Assembly: GCA_900617975.1 (NCBI GenBank)
Contig: UZAE01012028.1
Location: 7,428 to 71,427 of the forward strand
Direction of reading: 5' to 3'
Source: Rodentolepis nana
Taxonomy: Eukaryota > Platyhelminthes > Cestoda > Cyclophyllidea > Hymenolepididae
DNA length: 64,000 nt
The notes below the pieces were generated by a model, which made no database searches, was not told the DNA's origin, and saw nothing but the letters and a program-made list of their open reading frames with translations. A program made the translations under genes and the position numbers. Numbering within the stretch: the stretch's first letter is position 1; each line of letters starts with the position of its first letter. Positions 11,216-22,500 of the stretch are shown one piece after another.

Positions 11216-11900
11216 CTCGTGTGTTTGTGCTCCCCTTTGTACATTATCACCCTGTATTTTTTTTAAGTATAAATAATTTTGTTAACTTGGGGATTTTCCA
11301 CTGTTCTTTTCTCCAGTGAGTTTGTCATTCCGAGGAGGAGGCATTGCTTCAGTACTTGTGTCACGTCTTGAGGTTAACAATTCCCACCAAGTTTTCTCAA
11401 CTCATCCACCTTTCTTTTCAATATATGGCGCTCGCTTCATAAACCACTCTGTGGCCCAGGCTTAAGATATGATACAAAGTTCTTATATCAATTCGGAATT
11501 TCCTAAATCTTAGTTCCATTGACTTTCCCCCGTCCCGATTTTTACCTCTAAGACGAGCTTCGTGCGTGCATCACTAATATACAATGTGGTAAGGAAATGG
11601 AAATAGAAGGACTCGGGTATTTCTTTTCTGTCGGTGTGATAAATGCCTTTGACTCAAACCTGACTATAGAAGTACAGACCCTGTTAGGAGGGAAGACTGA
11701 TGTAGGGGGTTGTTGGGATGGTTCAATCGGTGCCATTTACAAATAGTATAAAGTGAAATTCTGATAGATCTTTCATGAATCGATCAAATCACGCTGATGG
11801 AGACCTGATGCACTTACTGAGTGACAACGTTACATGTAATCAAAGTTCGACTTCTCTGCTTATAAATGTACAAAACCGCGAATAATGATGGTATAAGTAT
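11216..11900. other. Intergenic, nothing recognised
   Basis: AT-rich sequence downstream of TAF8. Open frames are short and have no splice context or recognisable motif. Confidence 0.5.
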
Positions 11901-11904
11901 TTTA

Positions 11905-12165
11905 TTAAGTCAATGCTTTCCCATTAGTCATTCTTTCACTTCCAGAGAAAATCATCCCATACGTGCTCATTCGAAAGATTAGTATCATATTCATTTTAAC
12001 CTCAGAAGCACGCATTTGCAGAGAGGTATCCGTTTCAAATGTTTGTGCAAATAGCAAAGCTACTCCATCTGTTGACTTATGCTCAATAATCTCAAGAAGA
12101 AGCAGTCGTATAGCGTTTCTTGGCAATTATGCTCGAGCTAACTCACTTCGTATTTGAACACATTC
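11905..12165 (-). pseudogene. MIF4GD/SLIP1-like C-terminal fragment with an in-frame stop
   Basis: On the minus strand one frame reads VQIRSELARA, a TAA stop, then LPRNAIRLLLLEIIEHKS and a further ~55 residues to TAA at 11907-11905. The LLLLEIIE block and the IR residues 15-16 positions before it align without gaps to the end of the MIF4G domain of MIF4GD (SLIP1), a translation factor that in animals works with the histone-mRNA stem-loop binding protein. That match is from memory of the family. Upstream sequence (12166-12580) keeps open frames but I could not assemble convincing exons. A minus-strand AATAAA (11906-11901) overlaps the final stop, as in RPP21. It may be a decayed gene, a recent nonsense allele, or an exon whose true acceptor I missed. 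Confidence 0.4.
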
Positions 12166-13194
12166 ACCGCATTAATTAATAGTTGAGAAGTCCTCTGCAT
12201 TCACGACCGCACCCTTCCTGAATGTTTGGATTCCCCGTTTAATCATGTTAGGAATGCGCACTCTACACATCTCAGTACAATTGACCACAAATAGATAGTT
12301 TAAGTAGCTGTCTCTAAAATAACAATTTGGTCGAAAACTCAAAGATCTTCCCTAAGGAATGACCGAATTCGTTAATAAATGAGATTATTGATCTTTTCCC
12401 ATTATCTCGTTGCATTATGATCATTTGGGAAAGAGCTTGAATGTCCTGATAATGATGGAAATTCGAAAACTCAATTTGATTGAATTTTTTTAACAAAAAC
12501 GAATGAAGAATGAGATTTCTGAAGACAAAGTGCTTGCTAATAGCCCAATCTCTCCTCCGTCTTTTAAGTCTTCGAAACATTTGTAGTTTGATAAGAATAT
12601 CTAGAGTTCATCTTCTTATATGTTCCCATACCTGACCTTTAAACAAACAAGTCCTTCGAGGAAACTTCATCTTTCCAACATTCATGTTTTTGCTTTCTGA
12701 AGTTTATATTTCATGGTCCTATAACTTTTTACAAAAAAAATTCACGTTCTTTGGTACTGTGAAAGTAAGAGTGGAAAGAAGGTTTTATGGTGAATTTTTT
12801 TGCTAAATCGGATTTAACCAAGCTATAATAGTTGGCTTTAAGTTGTGGAGGCTTCATTTATCAGAACACAATAAGACGAGCTTGATCTAGTCATTGAACC
12901 TTCAATTTAACTTCATTTAGCATCTATTAATAAAATGCCTCTGTTCCAGTGCTTAGACAGCGTAAGCTTATCGAAACGTTAACGAACTTGGAATTTACAT
13001 GTGCGAAATTGGAATGTAACCATTAGGTAAGAACTGAAGTATTTCAGGAAGCCAACAAATTTCTGAAAATTCAAGCTCACTGGAAAATATATCCTTAGCA
13101 ATGGAGTATCAAGTGGTTCAAGATTATCGAACGTCACGTTCAAACAGACCACGTTGTCCGCTATGCCAAAGCATGTTATCATTTCCAAGGCGAC
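12166..13194. other. Intergenic upstream of the arrestin-like gene
   Basis: AT-rich. A minus-strand open frame (12580-12314) might be an eroded upstream part of the MIF4GD-like fragment, but alignment is too weak to call. In the arrestin frame a TAG lies at 13096-13098, with no Met between it and 13195. Confidence 0.4.
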
Positions 13195-15147
13195 ATGGCC
13201 ATTAACCCTGAAGATTCTCGATTTCATCGTTACCTATGTGGAACTGCTCGGCCTGCTTGGAAGAAACTATCCCCGTCCAAATGCGTTGGTATTTATCTAT
13301 TAAATCGAGACTACTGGTCTAACTATGAAACTAGAAATTCCGTTTCGTCATTGGAGTCCTCAAAACCCGACTTTAGACCAGAGCACAATGGAATCATCGA
13401 AGGAGTCGCTCGATTTTCCCCTTGGATGATGCAATTTCAGGGTAAACTCTACGCCGAAATTAGTGCTCGATATCGAACATCCCCGATTGATTTAAGCGAA
13501 TTCGATAATATAAAGGATGAAGTTATTTTCTCACAACAAGAACTGCTATGCCCCGATTTTGTACAATGTGATTATACTTGTTTTAAATACCCTCCAGATG
13601 ATTTGAATGAATACAGCAAAAAGTTTATACAACTTTATGAGAAACTCGGAAGCGCTTGTGCGTCAAAATTTCCCGATTCTACGGAATACCACGAAAAACC
13701 TTGCATAGTCTACAATTTTCCTTTTAGATTTGATATTAACAGCGGCCCTGATTCAATTACGATCAAATCAATTAAAGCAAAGCCTACTAATGGACACGCG
13801 GCGTCTAAAACCAGACAGGAGCTATACAATGATGCATTATTCGGTTTCCAAGAGAACGACGAATTCAGTGATTATGAATTTTTCAGTGATTCCGATGATG
13901 ATGATGATGATTGTAATCTACCAAGAATCCGACATCCTGGTGAGCCTATTAAAAAGCCTAAAGTACTTCGAAAACTCGATATCAAGAGACAGGCGATAAA
14001 GGATGGCTTCCATGCCGATTCATATCCATGGCGGCCTCGAATAAAACCTCGTCCCAAAGCCGGTATTTACTGGACAGTTCGAGTATTCGCTTTGAATAAA
14101 GATGAGGTGAAACCCGACGCGAAAAACATAGCTGAGATGAAGATTAGAAAAATGACTTATGTCCCAATAGATACGGTGATGCGGTTGCAATTACCACCAC
14201 AAATCAGTACTGATTATTCATTAGTAGTTGAGCCTTGGAGAAGCTCTGATGGAGGAGTTATCACCTTAATTGCTCAATTAGACAAGGTTTCCTACCGAAT
14301 GGGTGAACCCATTAAAGTGAATATGAAGATTCATAATAGCTCCTGTAGAGTAATTCAGCAAGTACGCATAGAGTTAGTTCAATCTATTCGTCTGAGACAT
14401 GCTCCTGATAAGGAATGGAGAAATACAATATGTCGGAAGGAAGTAACAGCTGAAAGGGACGATAATGAAATGCCTATTCTTCCGGCTACAGAAAAACTTA
14501 GACTGCAATGTCAGCTTTGCCCGTGGAAATCTATAAGTGAATTGGATAAAGACAAATTTCCGGAATATTCGGAACAGGAACTGCTTTATAGCATCCAGCA
14601 ACCACCCAGATATGAGATGATTCCTCAAAGAAGACCAGCATTTTCAACTCTAAGTGAAGCAATTGGACATACGATTACTTCACAAGACATAAAAAAGCTA
14701 CTCCCTCCAACTATCATAGAGAGGGATGAAAATTCGTATGATAACTGCCGATGTAATGAGAAAAAAACTGTTCGCCAGAAAGAACCAATATTGGTGAGTT
14801 ATGAGGTCGTCTTGAAGGCAATATTAAGGCCTCAAAATCTTCAAGACCCACTAGCCCAAGACACCATTTTGAAGGAATTGAATTTGCCAAGTGGACTAAT
14901 GAATCTTCCAAAAGGAGAAATTGTTGGAACAAAGGGACCTTGCGTGACTCTTCCAGTTATATTCAACGCAATTGAGCCAGAAAAAGAGGCGTCAATTCCA
15001 TTAGCAAACTTCAATATTGACCCAAAGGAGGAAATGCCAAAGACGACAAAACCATGGGAACCGAATGACGGAAAAGGTTTCTTGATAGTGAAAGAAGAGA
15101 GTAAAGAACCTCAAACTACAACTTCTAATAAGACGAAATCCAAGTGA
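13195..15147 (+). CDS. Divergent arrestin-family protein, intronless, with acidic insert
   Basis: One uninterrupted 650-codon frame. Arrestin landmarks appear in order: VGIYLLNRDYW (~res 31-41, the strand that reads YxGKRDF in arrestins), NGIIEG followed by a strand-rich segment, YNFPFRFDINSGPDSITIK (~177-195), AGIYWTVRVFALNKDE plus MKIRKMTYVP (N-domain end), GGVITLIAQLDKVSYRMGEP (~353, start of the C-domain), ILVSYEVVLKAIL and VTLPVIFNAIEPE near the end. Arrestins bind phosphorylated GPCRs and link them to clathrin or signalling. This copy is far from the standard ~400 residues. It carries an Asp-rich insert (~222-240, six Asp in a row) with a following basic stretch in the N-domain, and an ~80-residue insert in the C-domain. 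Whether it binds receptors is unknown. An upstream exon is possible: an AG at 13097-13098 opens 32 further in-frame codons. Confidence 0.72.
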   Translation: MAINPEDSRFHRYLCGTARPAWKKLSPSKCVGIYLLNRDYWSNYETRNSVSSLESSKPDFRPEHNGIIEGVARFSPWMMQFQGKLYAEISARYRTSPIDLSEFDNIKDEVIFSQQELLCPDFVQCDYTCFKYPPDDLNEYSKKFIQLYEKLGSACASKFPDSTEYHEKPCIVYNFPFRFDINSGPDSITIKSIKAKPTNGHAASKTRQELYNDALFGFQENDEFSDYEFFSDSDDDDDDCNLPRIRHPGEPIKKPKVLRKLDIKRQAIKDGFHADSYPWRPRIKPRPKAGIYWTVRVFALNKDEVKPDAKNIAEMKIRKMTYVPIDTVMRLQLPPQISTDYSLVVEPWRSSDGGVITLIAQLDKVSYRMGEPIKVNMKIHNSSCRVIQQVRIELVQSIRLRHAPDKEWRNTICRKEVTAERDDNEMPILPATEKLRLQCQLCPWKSISELDKDKFPEYSEQELLYSIQQPPRYEMIPQRRPAFSTLSEAIGHTITSQDIKKLLPPTIIERDENSYDNCRCNEKKTVRQKEPILVSYEVVLKAILRPQNLQDPLAQDTILKELNLPSGLMNLPKGEIVGTKGPCVTLPVIFNAIEPEKEASIPLANFNIDPKEEMPKTTKPWEPNDGKGFLIVKEESKEPQTTTSNKTKSK

Positions 15148-15152
15148 ATAAA
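15147..15152 (+). terminator. Polyadenylation signal overlapping the arrestin-like stop
   Basis: The A of the TGA stop (15145-15147) is the first base of AATAAA. This would give a very short 3' UTR and keep transcription out of the convergent NDUFB4 gene 240 bp away. Confidence 0.5.
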
Positions 15153-15388
15153 TTTTTTTCAACGATAGCTACTTATCACGTATAAAAAATTGATTAGAAT
15201 CGCAGGTAGCAAGGGCTGAGCAATGAGTAGGAAAAGGGCAAACGACCATAAACGTAAAGCAATAAGGGTAAAAACAAATAACTAGTAATAAACTGACGCA
15301 AAAAAGAAATAATACAAATGAATAGGCGGAATATATATATTTGGATATACAAAATACTAATGCAACTAGAGGAAAATCGGCGATAGCA

Positions 15389-15952
15389 TTATTTCGGATC
15401 GAACTTTAGGGCGCGAGTTTTGTAATCGACTTCACCCCTTTCGATTTCAGCTACACGGCGATTCTACGAATAAAAAAAAATGTGGATTAATATTAGACAA
15501 GAGTATGTAAGAAAGAACAAAATAGAATTTATTACCCTGCGAGAAGACAAACCCAAGTAAACTAGACCAAAAAATCCGAAAAAAGCGGAGACGACGAAGC
15601 AACCTTTTGTTGACGGCTTAATGTACTCGGCGTAAGTAACACGAGCAGAAAACCATCGCTGCATGTTTGGATCATGCTAAAATGTACATATATGTAAAAG
15701 ACTAGTCGAATTAGAAAGATATAAGTGAAATAAGAATGAAACAACACATAATGATGAGGAAATAATTAAAACACGAAAAGTATAGACCATTTAAGAGCGT
15801 ACAATAACACCCTGGGGCGGATTAATTGGATTTGTTTTGATTCGCCTGTACTCTTCCTTCATAGCATTTCTATATTGAGCACGAGCATTAATAGCTGCTT
15901 GTTCCTCTGGGCTTTCATGAAAATACTTCCAAGGATCAAATCCAGCCGACAT
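15389..15952 (-). CDS. NDUFB4: NADH dehydrogenase 1 beta subcomplex subunit 4 (complex I B15)
   Basis: Three minus-strand exons, 15952-15803, 15676-15536 and 15463-15389, all junctions phase 0, give 121 residues (human ~129). The order matches the family: a hydrophilic N-terminus with SPEEQAAINARAQYRNAMKE, then DPNMQRWFSARV, the NDUFB4 signature equivalent to NPALxRWxxAR. It continues through KPSTKG into one membrane helix (~75-93, CFVVSAFFGFFGLVYLGL) and a charged C-terminal tail. Family knowledge: an accessory single-pass subunit of the membrane arm of mitochondrial complex I. The donor of exon 1 is GTACGC and of exon 2 GTAATA. Alternative donors break the alignment. It is convergent with the arrestin-like gene, with 241 bp between the stops. 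Confidence 0.9.
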
Positions 15953-16585
15953 AGCGATGCCTCAAATCTTCTTGTAATCCGCGGCAGGGTAATAAAATTA
16001 TCAAAACCAAGATTTGTCAAGTTTTAAGGACCACATGTTGTTACAAAAATCTAAATTTATCTTTTATTTTCTCATTAATAGCATTTTTACATTAGAATTT
16101 AACGTGTAAATTCATATCTAAAAATCGTAATTTTGTTAATTAAATTATAAATATTTTTAATCTTTTGAATTAATGTTAAATATTATATTATATTTTTAGA
16201 AATATTTAGTTTAAACACATCGAAATTACAAGCACTCTCTACATTAATCCCAACTAAGGCGTTCGAATCCTTTGGGTGTTGCTTTATTTTGTATTTTATA
16301 TTCATTCTCTATTAATAATCTTGTATTCATTTATTCTATATTTTCTAAAATGTTTAATATAAAATTTATTCTGAGTATTTTATAAGCTTGAATGAATTTT
16401 TTATGGTTGACAAAGATATTGACTTTCATGTTTTTTGCCTAACTGATACGGCTCTTTTTCGAAGTATAATTGAAATTATCCATCATCGATTTCCTGTGTT
16501 GTGTTCAAAATATATGTTAAAATTTTTCCTTTGGCATTTGTTTTTTGTTGTACTAATTGATTTGGGGTTTCTTGATAAGGATTTA
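15953..16585. other. AT-rich intergenic region between divergent genes
   Basis: Very AT-rich spacer between the start of NDUFB4 (-) and the first exon found for the coiled-coil gene (+). It probably holds both promoters. No element stands out. Confidence 0.5.
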
Positions 16586-19500
16586 ATGCCACGTGACGGC
16601 ATCTTGAATAGGCACAACCTACATAATCAATGGCATGAGCACGATGATCTTGAGTTGACATTGCATCAACTTGACGATAATAAAATTCGTTCTATGTCCC
16701 CTGAATTCTGGTAAGATTTCAATCATGAAATTTCATCTTAATGTTCGTGTTTATGACCTTATTTTGAAAGTCCAACAGATATATAACTTATTTTTATTTT
16801 TGTAAGGAATGTTTTCGTTTATTTAGTATTTTAAAATGTTTATGAATGCCTAGCTTTGTGTTTTATTTTCGTTTCCTGCGTTTCCGGAAGTCATTTATCC
16901 TATTTTATTGTCCATCACTATGGCTACAGCTTTTGCTCCTGTTATGCTTTTCAGAAAGAAATTGAGTGATTTGATACATTTTTTTGCTAAAGTGAAAGTG
17001 AATCGATTTTGTCTTAATAATAGGAAGGATATGGTCATTCGCGTTCAATATGTTATTGATACGAACCGCTTACTACGAGCTGATGTGGCTCATTTAAGAA
17101 ATCAACATCATTGTCCTCTCCTCACATGCAAGTTCAATTTAATTTATTTATTAATGGCGCTCTTCATCTAAGATATTCGCCACATTTTTATTTCATTCCA
17201 TATATTCGCGATTTCGACAGAAAATTGATGAGAAGCATATTTATTATAAACTTGGACACTATCGTTTAGTTGTATTAGTTAAAATTGACTGAATCGTGAT
17301 ATAGTTTTCAGAGAGAGGATTGCATTTCTTTACCTACACTGAGGATAGATGTACTTGATGGTTGAAGGTTGCTTATTATCGGGCATTTTAAATTTTACCC
17401 ATATCTGGAAAACGAGTGTCAACATAAGTTCGCATATTAAATGGCTGGCACTCTTAACTCATCTAATGGAATTATTTTATTCTTCAGGGTTTGTTTTGGT
17501 AGATAGAATTCTATTTTTCATGGAGGTGTCAAGTGGAGGCTTGCATTATCTCTATATGGCGCATTTACTAACTCAATTAATTACCAACTGATGTTTTTTG
17601 TTTGTCGATTTTAAAACATGTCTTACTTCACCTATTAGCCGCAACACGTGATGCTCTTGATGAGTTTGGACGTTTACTATTTTCATCCAAATTCATCTTC
17701 CCACTTTTTCCTTTTCCCTCTAATTCATTCTTGATTTTAGAATAAAAACGTGATCTCACTTAACCCTTAGCCGACCTATCAAGGAAAATTTCTTGTACCA
17801 CATTGACCCAAAAATCAATAATTCTATGAGAATATATTGACTTTCATTTGGTCTGGCTTTTAAAAAGTTTGACTTATAGGCCGACACACGCAACTTTCTA
17901 TTCTATATTCAACTCAATGTGAACTCTTGAAAATTTAAAATGGCGGAAATGCTCCAAGCGGGAGACAATATGGACTGATTTTCTACTAAGGACGCTTTCT
18001 TTCTGGATTGTTAGGTTTAAAATCAGATATTTTTCGTAAATGAATTAGCGGTATAGTTTTGGCACTATTAGTTTTACCCAATGTTATATGCAAATTGTGT
18101 GGGATTTCGGCCCTTAAATATTAGCACCAGTTGAGGCAATTAACCTACGGCATATATTATTATTTTGTTGGTGCTTCCGTTTATAAACATCGTTTTTTTC
18201 AATTCTGATGTTAACTTGACTTTAACATGCCCATGAAACCTCTCACTCTATTCTGCTCGTCGTTTCATTATTTTCTTTTCTCTTTTATGGGAGATTTTAT
18301 ACTAAGTTTGTAAGAATATATTAAAATTCAACTTTCACTAATCAGTTGTCCTCGCGAAGAGCCATTTATTTTCGTTCGTGCGCAAATTCCAATTAGCTAT
18401 ATAAATTTAAGATTATTTTATGAGTGAAAATGCCTCTGCTTGGAGTTTTCTTTTTTATTATGAAAGGTGAAAATTAGCTCTCAGTAGTAGAAAGTGGCTT
18501 GGAAATGTGGATCTGTTCCGGTATATGAATCCTCATGGTTTAGGAAATCAAATTGACGTTATTTTGGGGGATATGCTTTGCAGAAATTACGAATCGCATA
18601 ATTTACCTGCTCTGGTATTTGTTTGTTGACAGTCAATGAACTGACTAATTGGATTTCTCATTTTATTTTCTCCCATTAAATTCGAAGAAATCAAAATGTG
18701 ATAATATGACCTCTTTGACAAATTATTTGCATTGCTACTTATTATTTATCAGTAGCTACTTAATCTGTAGGTAAGTATTCTAGTGGATGCCTTGCTCAAG
18801 AATATTACTCCACGCCCATTATTACCGTAAGTTTGTTTTCCTGCTCAACCCCCTCTGATTCTCTTCTTCACTCAATTTCGCATATATGTTAGGCAAACCA
18901 CGATGAATGTGACCGTAGATATCAAGATCTGGAAGAAGAACTCGAGTCACTCAAGAAAGAGCGAACACGTTTGCGACAACAGAACTCGTCTGTGCATGAT
19001 CTCATAAGGCAAGTGCCTGGCTAATAGTTTCATAGACCTCTGAAGTGATTTTCTTCTTATAAATATTAAAGTATGAGTAATTTGATCACATGTAGACAGG
19101 TGTAACTAATCATTTTTCGAATGGAATCTTTGGGTAATGAGTTTCCTCCAATTATTTTTCGCTAAATTTTCTTTTAATATTCTCGCGGTTAGACTGGCAT
19201 GCGCTTGAACAAATTATGTGTTAAACATAAAAAATCATTCCTCCTTTATCTGCTTATTAATATTGTCTATTATGCATTGACATTGATGAGTTCAGGTTGT
19301 GTGTATATGAAAATGCTTGCTTTCTCGCAGTTGTATGCATTGCTATTATCAAGGTCTTTAATTGGATCTTAATGTTTGCGCTTTTATGTCGCAATCTATC
19401 TCATTAGTCCTAATATTTTCTAAGCAATGAAATTGGAAAGAATTTATTTAGAAATCTTTACTTGCTCTATTTCTTCATTTAGGTAGTCTAATTTGTCTAA

Positions 19501-22500
19501 TATCCATGTTGCTATGGTTAAATAAGGAATTGAAATCGTCTATGTTTAATTGGTGTTTTGATTTATATCTCGTGTGTCATGATTAGCGCTTCTCAGTGTT
19601 TTCTGGGATTCCGTCGTGTTTAGTTGTTAATAGTAAATTCTAGAATTTTCAAATGTCCACATTAAGCCTCTGAGTTGCTAGCTCATTATGGACTTAGTTT
19701 TAACAGACAGTTTGTAGTAACAGTGGAGATTTTCTTCCTCCTTAGTATAAAATTAAGTTCTAGTGGGAGAATGTAAAAAGTAGACGAGAAATCTAGTAAA
19801 CATAGGAGATTATTTATTTGAGCTCCAGAATCCTTAGCTAGTTTGCTTTATCGATTTGAATTGACAATAATTACTTTGATTTTTATAATGAAATGAGTGA
19901 ATTGTAATTCAACATTAGATGCATCACTTCCAATATTGGTAGAGATTAATAAGTTTTCCTCCAATTTCCAGTATTTTTTACAAAAGATTAAATCACCGTA
20001 AAGAAACATTTAGATCCATCTTGATAGCATCTTCTTATATCAGTCTTCACGTTATACACTCTTCATTTTTTTATTGACAGTAATTGATAAAAAAACATCA
20101 AGTTCTCTCCCTGTCGATGTGGGGTGTTTTAAATGTATTATTAAATTTCTCAAAATATGACCGTGACTTTAGCCTTAGTTAGAAGGCCAAGGGGGAGATG
20201 GAACTTAAATATCCTTTCTTAATCAAAATCTCCTTGAAATACTTTGATTCATATTTTTTGATAAGTGCTCAATTTAGGGTAGCGTGTTATTCTGTTTGCC
20301 TATTTAGGCATATGCAGTTAATACAAAATGAAAAGAATGATCTCTTGAAGACATAATCTCTTCACAGCTTCTACAATTCATTGCTGTGTATACCATTTTC
20401 AAATTTCCCCCTTTTTTCATCTTAGAATCATTGGTCAAAGACAAGTGACTCTTCAACGAGATCTCATGAATAGCCGTCAATTGAAAGCTGAAAACTCAAT
20501 GCAGATGCGTTTGGTAAGATTCATTTTTTTAAAAATACTTTTCAATGTGCAAATCGTTGCTTTTAAGGTATTAGCTTATCGCTCACTTTGGAATCTTAAT
20601 ATCCTAATTTTCAAAGTATTAATTCACACGAATCGACCCATTGCCACTGGCCTTCGATCTTGTTGCGCAGGTTTTTTAATCAAATGGTTGATTATGTCTC
20701 ATGGATTTTTTTGTATCCTCTTACAGACAGGTGGAGGAAGCAGGTGGGAATAGCATAGGCATTTTGAATGTATGATTGTTAAGTATTTTTTTTCTAAAGT
20801 TCATACCTTGGTCGTTTATTGTCATAATCTTTCAATGAAGGTTATTCACTGTGCTCATGAGTGGACATTTTGCCTTAGTCTTACTGGACTAAGTCCTGAT
20901 TTGATATTCATTATTTTTAGCTTTCCAAATTGTCAAGTGAACGTGACGCTCTAATCAGCATGGTAAGTCCTCTTTCTATCACATTGAAATGTAGCAATTG
21001 GGAGATAGGCTTTCTATTTCACTTTGACGCTCAACTTACTTCACTCTAAAATTTGCATTATTTGCAATCTTGAGAACTTAGTGTGTTTTCGTCACCGGTT
21101 GCCATGATTTCAGCTGGTCAATGCAGATTATTTTTTTCAAAATTCTCTTCCTAATCTTTTACGAAGACATTATTAACCAATAGGCTAAGTAGTAACTTAC
21201 TGTACTAAAAAATTATGCGGAAGTAGAGTAAAGTAGAAGCTTCAGTTTGCGCGTACTTTTTTCTTTCCAAAGGTACATGTTGTTTCTTCTGATTAAGGTA
21301 AATCATATCCTAGGAGTGGCTTTGAAGGTTTGATCTTGTATGCATAAAGTGCGCCGGTCAATAAATCACGAAGAGCTATAAAACCAGAGTGGATTCATAC
21401 CCAGAGAGAGAGAGAGTAGAAATGCGTTTGGTTACTCAATGGGAAAGTCAATTAAGGTCAATTCACCGTGTGGATTTTGGTGTATCCTAGCAGGTTAGAT
21501 AATCGTGGTGTATGCATCTTTATTTCGATCAGGCTGAAGGGCTGCCTGAAATGTGAATTTCTCGTTCTACGATAGGCTACAAACTCTCTTATCTTGAGTT
21601 ATTTTGAGTGTCCTATCACAAGTCTATTTGGTTGTATCACGGAAATTGACGTGTCCTCATTCATTCCAGTTCTTTGCCAGCATATAACTAAAGATACTAC
21701 CTCTATTATACTCGCTTTCATTTTGTGTTGCACTAACTCGAGTCGAGATTTATCTCGCTACTGAAGAAATTGAGGTTTCGCATCATAGTGGTTTGGGATG
21801 CATCTTTGTCTATGACTAGAGTAAGCATAAAAATCTAGGGACCCTCGTAAATCAAAATTGTCAAAATGCGTGATCCATGCCGTAGCAATTACGTGCTGAC
21901 TCTTAACTTCATTATAATATGTGTGTGTATATTGTGATGTACTTAATCTGTCAATAATTATAAAATTAACAACAGAAATATGACTTGAAAATACCAGTGA
22001 GGGATGGAAAACGTGTATCCTCGTAGGATTTGGTCCTCAACTTTTCAAAACTAGTTTAGAGCATAATTTATGCATTTAACTCTTTAAACTCCTACCTGAC
22101 GTATTTTGATTCAAATATCCCGCTAAAATCGAGATTGTAATTACTCTTCTTTCTAATTAAATGGAATTTATTATTCTCAAAAGACAATTTCCCATTCAGA
22201 TTTCTATATCAGTTTTCCATTCTTTTTCTCTTGTTCGCGTCTTGATGCAAACATATGCAGCGATAACAAGGCAAAGAAAAGCCTTTAGGAAGTCAATTAC
22301 TTCAGCTCTTGGCAGCTTCATTTGCTGTCACTGTTGTCAGCACTCTTTTACGTTTCTTCCCAACTTGTTTTCTTTAGGGCAGCCTATCTTCCATTTGCGT
22401 TAAATTTATTTGCTTGATATTACTGGTGCTTATTTGAAACCGAAAAAAAGATCAAGGAGCAGCAGCAAAGTGGTCCAGTGTCGAGTTAGGGTTAGGATTG

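Noticed and set aside
16250..16285. GTTCGAATC motif resembling a tRNA T-arm
   Set aside because: The flanking stem pairs poorly and no acceptor or anticodon arm can be built.
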